In this document: positions 59,942 to 64,000 of the stretch, in pieces
How positions within the stretch are numbered: the stretch's first letter is position 1
How the letters are laid out: each line of letters begins with the position of its first letter
Source: Symsagittifera roscoffensis
Lineage: Eukaryota > Xenacoelomorpha > Acoela > Convolutidae
NCBI RefSeq assembly: GCF_963678635.1
Contig: NW_026971149.1
Location: forward strand, 560,001-624,000
Length of the DNA: 64,000 nt
Direction: 5' to 3'
Notes under the pieces: generated by a model
Databases searched by the model: none
Seen by the model: only the letters and a program-made list of their open reading frames with translations
Told to the model about the DNA's origin: nothing
Translations under genes and position numbers: made by a program

Positions 59942-60898
59942 AGCAAAAAAAAATTTTAAATAAACCATTTAAACAAACATTCCATATCACTGATATTAAA
60001 CACAATATCATTGGAATACCATTTATCTCTAAATATATACCAACAATCAACATCTTGAAAAGTAAAATACTAATCAAAGATAAATATACAAAAACAAAAG
60101 ACACATCCCTAACATTTTTTCAAAGATTAAATAAACAACCACCATTCTTTTCAAAATTCTATCCAATATATAACCAACAAAGAAAACACTTGAAACCACT
60201 ATCAGGAAACATATACAATTTTTCAATAAAACAAGTTCACCAATATGATAAAAAACAAAACAAACAACAATTTTATATGTCAGATTTTGAATTCAAACGT
60301 ATCCATAATTTTTTCAAAATCACAATCTCATCAATAAAATATTTGAAAAACTGGAATTCAGATATAATTTCTTTACATGTATACAACAATACACCTTACC
60401 AAGTAACATTACCTTTAGGACTTTTAGGCTATTGCGAAACCAACGCTACAATATCACCAGTACACGAAAAAGCATATCGCGTAAATAATATACTCCAATT
60501 ATTAGATATTTGTCAATCCACAATTCTTAATGAAGAATTATCCATAAATAATATAATAAGTAACGAAGAAAGAAATACGGATTATTTCACAAAAACCCCA
60601 TATTTCAAACCTACATTCAACATAAGTAGCTACACAGAGAATCAACAGAAATTTTTAACAATGTTTAACTTCCAACATTCACAAATAACGCAAGACGAAT
60701 TTGATAAATTAGCCAAACAGCTAATCAAATATTCATCAGTCTATGCAACATCCAAATTTGATGTTGGCAAAATCAGCTCATCACTACATCTCCCATTAAA
60801 ACCAGACGCAGTTTTCAAAAAACAACGAGCAAGTAAAGTACCAATTCACTTACACGATAAAGTGAACAGATTACTCGACATTAGAACAATACAACATT
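59942..60898 (+). pseudogene. Protease end and protease-RT linker (copy 2)
   Basis: HITDIKHNIIGIP at about 59985 completes the protease; a 286-codon frame (60055-60915) follows, shifted relative to the RT. It ends with the RT approach SSVYATSKFDVGKISSSLHL and KPDAVFKKQRASKVPIHLHD, then VNRLLDI. Loss of about one base near 60880 puts it out of phase with RT. Confidence 0.75.
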
Positions 60899-62917
60899 AT
60901 ATCACCAGTAAATAAAGAAGAACAACCAAAAGGTAACACATTTATCAACCCTGTTATCATTCTAGCCAAAGGAGAATCATTAAAAATCGTTCTCGACGCT
61001 AGATACCTCAACTCACTCATAGATGAATCAAAGTGCAATTGGCCTATTGAACCAATACAAGTTATTTTAACAAAAATAAACGGAAAAAACTTTACAACCG
61101 CAGATATGAACAGTGCATATAATCAAATGCCATTAGATGAACAATCGCGACGTTTAACACAATTTGTTATTGGAAACCAACAGTATGAATTCAACCGCCT
61201 ATTCTATGGAATATCCATAGGACCAGCAGCATTTTCAGCTTTTATGAGCAAAATTTGTAGACCACTAATACTCAAGAAAAACGCAATCACCTATTTAGAC
61301 GATGTTTTTATGCAATCACAGACAAAAGAAGAAATGTTCAATGTTTTAGAACAATATCACCAAATACTTCAGAACGAAAATCTGAAGGCCGCCCCCGATA
61401 AATCACATTTCTTTTTGACAAGAGTTAAATTCTTAGGACATAATATAGAAAGAAAAACAATCACTCCATTGAAATCACGCATTGAAGCTATTCAGAAACT
61501 CCAACCACCAACAAATAAAAAGAAAATCCAAGAGTTCCTTGGAATGTTAAACTTTTTAAGCAAATATGTTTATAAAATGCAATTATATCTAAGACCATTC
61601 TATAATATACTTAGACAACAAAATAATTTTGAATGGAATACAGAACATCAAGCACGATTTGAAGAAATTAAGAAACTCTTAACTGAACAAATTTCAAACA
61701 CAATTCCAGACCCAAATCAACCGTTCTATGCAATGTGCGATACTTCGAACTTTGGCATCGGCGCAGCATTATTACAATCACATAATGGTACAAATAAAAT
61801 GAACCTTATATCAGCAAATTCTCGATTATTCACTCAAGCAGAGCTACGACTCTCAACTCTAATGAGAGAATGTACAGCCATAATATATACACTAACAGAA
61901 TATGAATTTCTGATACTTGGATCAAAACATCCAACAGTTCTACTCACAGACCATAAACCAATCATTTTTCTCTTTACACAAAAGTCTAATCCAAACCACC
62001 GAGTTTATAGATTTCAACTAATTTTAATGAAATTCCCAAACTTACATATAGTTTGGACCGCAGGAAAAAATCTTGCATTACCAGACACTTTAAGTCGAAA
62101 TACGCCACCTGAATTACTTACACGTAAAACCACAGTTGAAACACCCAAAAATATAAAATTCTACCTTGCAGAAAACGAAACATCACCCCGATTGGAATGC
62201 AAATATGCAGTAAAAACTGACGTTGAACAATCACAGATAAATAGTTTACAACATTTCCCACTTTATTTAGATTGCCAAAATAATTACTATGAAGTTGATC
62301 TACTTGGAACATCAACTTTTAAACCAATTCCATATTCACAATGGATAAAAAATAACACCCAACAAAAAAGAATAAAACAACACCCGCCTAAAAAAGACCT
62401 TTTTCCACTAATTGAAAAAGAAAACTTAACTGATAAAATAATATTATCAGGACCACAAACAAACGATTCAAAATACACAATAAATCAATTTTTTGATCTC
62501 CATGACCCACTTGATACAATACCCTTATCTAAATTAGAAATCGAAAACATTTTTCTCCCCCCAACAGAAAAAATTACAATTCCAACATTGAAACAATATC
62601 AAAATCTTGACCCAGTAATTAGACAACTAAAATCATGGCACAAATATAAAACTAAACCCGTCAAGGCAGATACATTTATTTTAGGAAACAAAACACTCCT
62701 CCGATACTTTCGAAAATTTAATAACACAACAATTAACGAAAATACAGACCTTTTAGAATATAAATTAAATGAATCTACAGTTCCCTGTCTCCCCTTAAGT
62801 ATGATTCTTATAGCTTTTAATATTTCACATAAAATACTAAAGGACACTCTGGATCAGAGAAAACATATTCAAATTTCATACAAAATTTTTATTTTCCAAA
62901 TGCACCAATTTGGATAA
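60899..62917 (+). CDS. Reverse transcriptase and RNase H (copy 2)
   Basis: An open stretch of about 670 codons; it is part of a polyprotein, so no separate start is proposed. RT: NPVIILAKGESLKIVLDARY, TTADMNSAYNQM (motif A Asp at 61103-61105), FNRLFYGISIGPAAFSAFMS, YLDD at 61292-61303, VKFLGHNI, and IQEFLGMLNFLSKYV. RNase H: YAMCDTSNFGIGAALLQ (Asp 61739), RECTAI (Glu 61868), LLTDHKPIIFL (Asp 61949) and LPDTLSR. All catalytic residues seen are intact. A poorly characterised linker (62150-62830) leads to integrase. It copies element RNA into DNA and removes the RNA. Confidence 0.93.
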   Translation: MSPVNKEEQPKGNTFINPVIILAKGESLKIVLDARYLNSLIDESKCNWPIEPIQVILTKINGKNFTTADMNSAYNQMPLDEQSRRLTQFVIGNQQYEFNRLFYGISIGPAAFSAFMSKICRPLILKKNAITYLDDVFMQSQTKEEMFNVLEQYHQILQNENLKAAPDKSHFFLTRVKFLGHNIERKTITPLKSRIEAIQKLQPPTNKKKIQEFLGMLNFLSKYVYKMQLYLRPFYNILRQQNNFEWNTEHQARFEEIKKLLTEQISNTIPDPNQPFYAMCDTSNFGIGAALLQSHNGTNKMNLISANSRLFTQAELRLSTLMRECTAIIYTLTEYEFLILGSKHPTVLLTDHKPIIFLFTQKSNPNHRVYRFQLILMKFPNLHIVWTAGKNLALPDTLSRNTPPELLTRKTTVETPKNIKFYLAENETSPRLECKYAVKTDVEQSQINSLQHFPLYLDCQNNYYEVDLLGTSTFKPIPYSQWIKNNTQQKRIKQHPPKKDLFPLIEKENLTDKIILSGPQTNDSKYTINQFFDLHDPLDTIPLSKLEIENIFLPPTEKITIPTLKQYQNLDPVIRQLKSWHKYKTKPVKADTFILGNKTLLRYFRKFNNTTINENTDLLEYKLNESTVPCLPLSMILIAFNISHKILKDTLDQRKHIQISYKIFIFQMHQFG

Positions 62918-63012
62918 AAGTACTATGCAAGGATTGTATAGTATGTCAACTAAATAAACCTTATCCAAATCAAAAACAAATAGCACAAAAACAAGATTTT
63001 TAAGGACAAAGC
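62836..63012 (+). pseudogene. Integrase zinc-binding region (copy 2)
   Basis: In the integrase frame: KGHSGSEKTYSNFIQNFYFP, then CKDCIVC, giving the His-Cys end of an HHCC zinc-binding domain. A TAA at 63001-63003 and a one-base shift near 62836 separate it from both neighbours. Confidence 0.8.
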
Positions 63013-63693
63013 TTGTACTTTAACCACCGTATCTCATTTGATACAAAAGGACCAATTTCACCCTCATCAGAAGGAAACTCCTACATTATGGTAATTGTTG
63101 ACGCATTTACACATTATGTAGCACTTAACCCAGTACCACATTGTAACGCTTATTACGCTTACACAACACTCTATGAACACTGGATAGCCAAATTTGGACT
63201 ACCAGAAATTTTAGTTACAGACAACGGTACAGAATTCATAAATAATGAAATCATCACACTATGTCATTTATATAACATCAAACACAAACCACGTACATCT
63301 CACGCACCTTGGACAAACGGCTTAGTCGAAGGTATGAACCGTTCATTACAAGAATATCTTAGATGTATCATCAATGGAAATGATATAAGATACACCGAAT
63401 GGTCAGCAGATGTAAAACTATTTCCCTTAGCATATAATTCACAAATTACGACATCTCTAGGAATGTCACCATATGAAATGGTTTTTAACCAAAAGCCACG
63501 CAAACCAATAATGTTTACAGCAAACTCTCATAAAAACGCACAAGGTTATTGTCAACCAAATAAAGACTCAATTTGTTCTAACCTACCTTTGCATACACAC
63601 GATGAAGATCATTTTCATCACCCACAAATTCTTAAATTAGCCTCCGGTACACACACCGAATGGATTTTAAACAGAGATAAAAAAACACAATGA
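63013..63693 (+). CDS. Integrase catalytic core (copy 2)
   Basis: 226 codons. D,D(35)E residues: Asp 63100-63102 (IVDAFTHYVAL), Asp 63220-63222 (LVTDNGTEF) and Glu 63328-63330 (NGLVEGMNRSLQEY), with exactly 35 residues between the last two. LAYNSQITTSLGMSPYEMVF follows, typical of Ty3/gypsy integrases. The frame ends at a shift inside an A-run (AAAAAAACACAATG). The enzyme inserts element DNA into the genome. Confidence 0.93.
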   Translation: MYFNHRISFDTKGPISPSSEGNSYIMVIVDAFTHYVALNPVPHCNAYYAYTTLYEHWIAKFGLPEILVTDNGTEFINNEIITLCHLYNIKHKPRTSHAPWTNGLVEGMNRSLQEYLRCIINGNDIRYTEWSADVKLFPLAYNSQITTSLGMSPYEMVFNQKPRKPIMFTANSHKNAQGYCQPNKDSICSNLPLHTHDEDHFHHPQILKLASGTHTEWILNRDKKTQ

Positions 63694-64000
63694 AAGTTAC
63701 CAAAAAGTAACAAAAAAGTTGTTACAAAGGCAAAACATTAATGAACAAATAAATTCACGCTTTACACCAGCCTCCGATTTAAAAATTGGAACATTTGTTT
63801 TAATACCCAATTTTAATACTCAAAAAGGAATTTCTAAAAAAATACAACCCCTTCGTAAAGGACCATACCAAATAATTGCAAAACCCATTGATGTCACATA
63901 TAAAATCACCGACTCAGACAAAAAAGAAATCGTTCAACCTCGAAATAAGCTATTACCTTATTATCCAAAAGAATACGCACTCCGCGAACTAACTCAATTA
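63694..64000 (+). pseudogene. Integrase C-terminal GPY-type module, open at the window edge (copy 2)
   Basis: After the A-run shift the frame reads SYQKVTKKLLQRQNINEQIN, FTPASDLKIGTFVLIPN, then LRKGPYQIIAKPIDVTYKI and LLPYYPKEYALRELTQL to base 64000. KGPYQI is the GPY/F signature of Ty3/gypsy integrase C-termini. Any envelope-like gene and the 3' LTR would lie outside. Confidence 0.85.

Larger units (their letters stand above)
54009..64000 (+). mobile_element. Ty3/gypsy-type retrotransposon, copy 2 (nearly complete inside part, runs off the edge)
   Basis: The order is LTR, primer site, 1.2-kb leader, long gag, protease, RT, RNase H, integrase with a GPY-type C-terminal module. RT before integrase places it in Ty3/gypsy. 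Gag capsid, protease and RT/RNase H share one reading frame (57911, 59771 and 61106 are in phase); single-base shifts displace 60055-60880 and the integrase. Nonsense codons include 57102, 59015, 59681 and 63001. No envelope gene is visible inside the window. The copy is inactive as written but far less decayed than copy 1. Confidence 0.95.

Noticed and set aside
62918-64000. Envelope gene of an errantivirus-like element
   Set aside because: No frame after the integrase is visible before the window ends; absence or presence cannot be judged.

Overview
This is eukaryotic, AT-rich, repeat-dominated DNA, most likely from an invertebrate animal. The signs are a Ty3/gypsy-type LTR retrotransposon, at least three kinds of non-LTR retrotransposon (LINE), long satellite arrays, MITE-like elements and (TTG)n microsatellites. 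I see no bacterial operons, rRNA, tRNA or CRISPR, and no intact host gene. The species cannot be named from the sequence. Nearly every coding region is a decayed mobile element; three short open frames could be host exons or unrecognised fragments.

Layout. 1-12820: satellite 1, with monomers of about 810 bp, each carrying a ~200-bp MITE-like unit. Its last part is a 2.65-kb tandem duplication (7806-10455 and 10456-13107) that copied part of a LINE. 12821-15020: a minus-strand LINE pseudogene interrupted by a cleanly bounded 200-bp MITE with a 7-bp target duplication, then more MITE copies. 15163-21730: a diverged solo LTR, then the 5' LTR and inner part of a badly decayed gypsy-type element (copy 1). 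21731-26613: two 3'-truncated copies of a LINE with PHD-like fingers and an APE-type endonuclease, each abutting (TTG)n. 23734-42056: satellite 2, monomers of about 155-205 bp, organised in a higher-order repeat of ~2.4 kb whose inserts are pieces of another decayed plus-strand LINE. 42057-44270: a longer copy of that LINE reaching the end of its reverse transcriptase. 44271-47510: MITE fragments, a dense cluster of GCGGAWTCCGC palindromes, a foldback-like element and two short open frames. 47511-52057: the longest copy of the microsatellite-associated LINE (PHD-like fingers, endonuclease, RT, RNase H, zinc knuckle), with (TTG)n on both sides. 52058-54008: mostly unrecognised sequence with a near-perfect 34-bp palindrome. 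54009-64000: a second, much better preserved gypsy-type element (copy 2), with 5' LTR, primer-binding candidate, very long gag, protease, RT, RNase H and integrase, running off the right edge.

How the parts relate. The window works as a record of transposition: MITEs inside LINEs and satellite monomers, a LINE inside a microsatellite, LINE pieces amplified as satellite, and two copies of one LTR element at different stages of decay. Comparing copies gives the most useful evidence: compensatory changes in an LTR hairpin, reciprocal CAA/TAA nonsense changes, loss of a catalytic histidine in two LINE copies, and loss of the Gag zinc knuckle in copy 1. The least explained items are the palindrome cluster at 45.4-45.9 kb, the long unrecognised N-terminal part of gag, and the MITE captured in every satellite-1 monomer.
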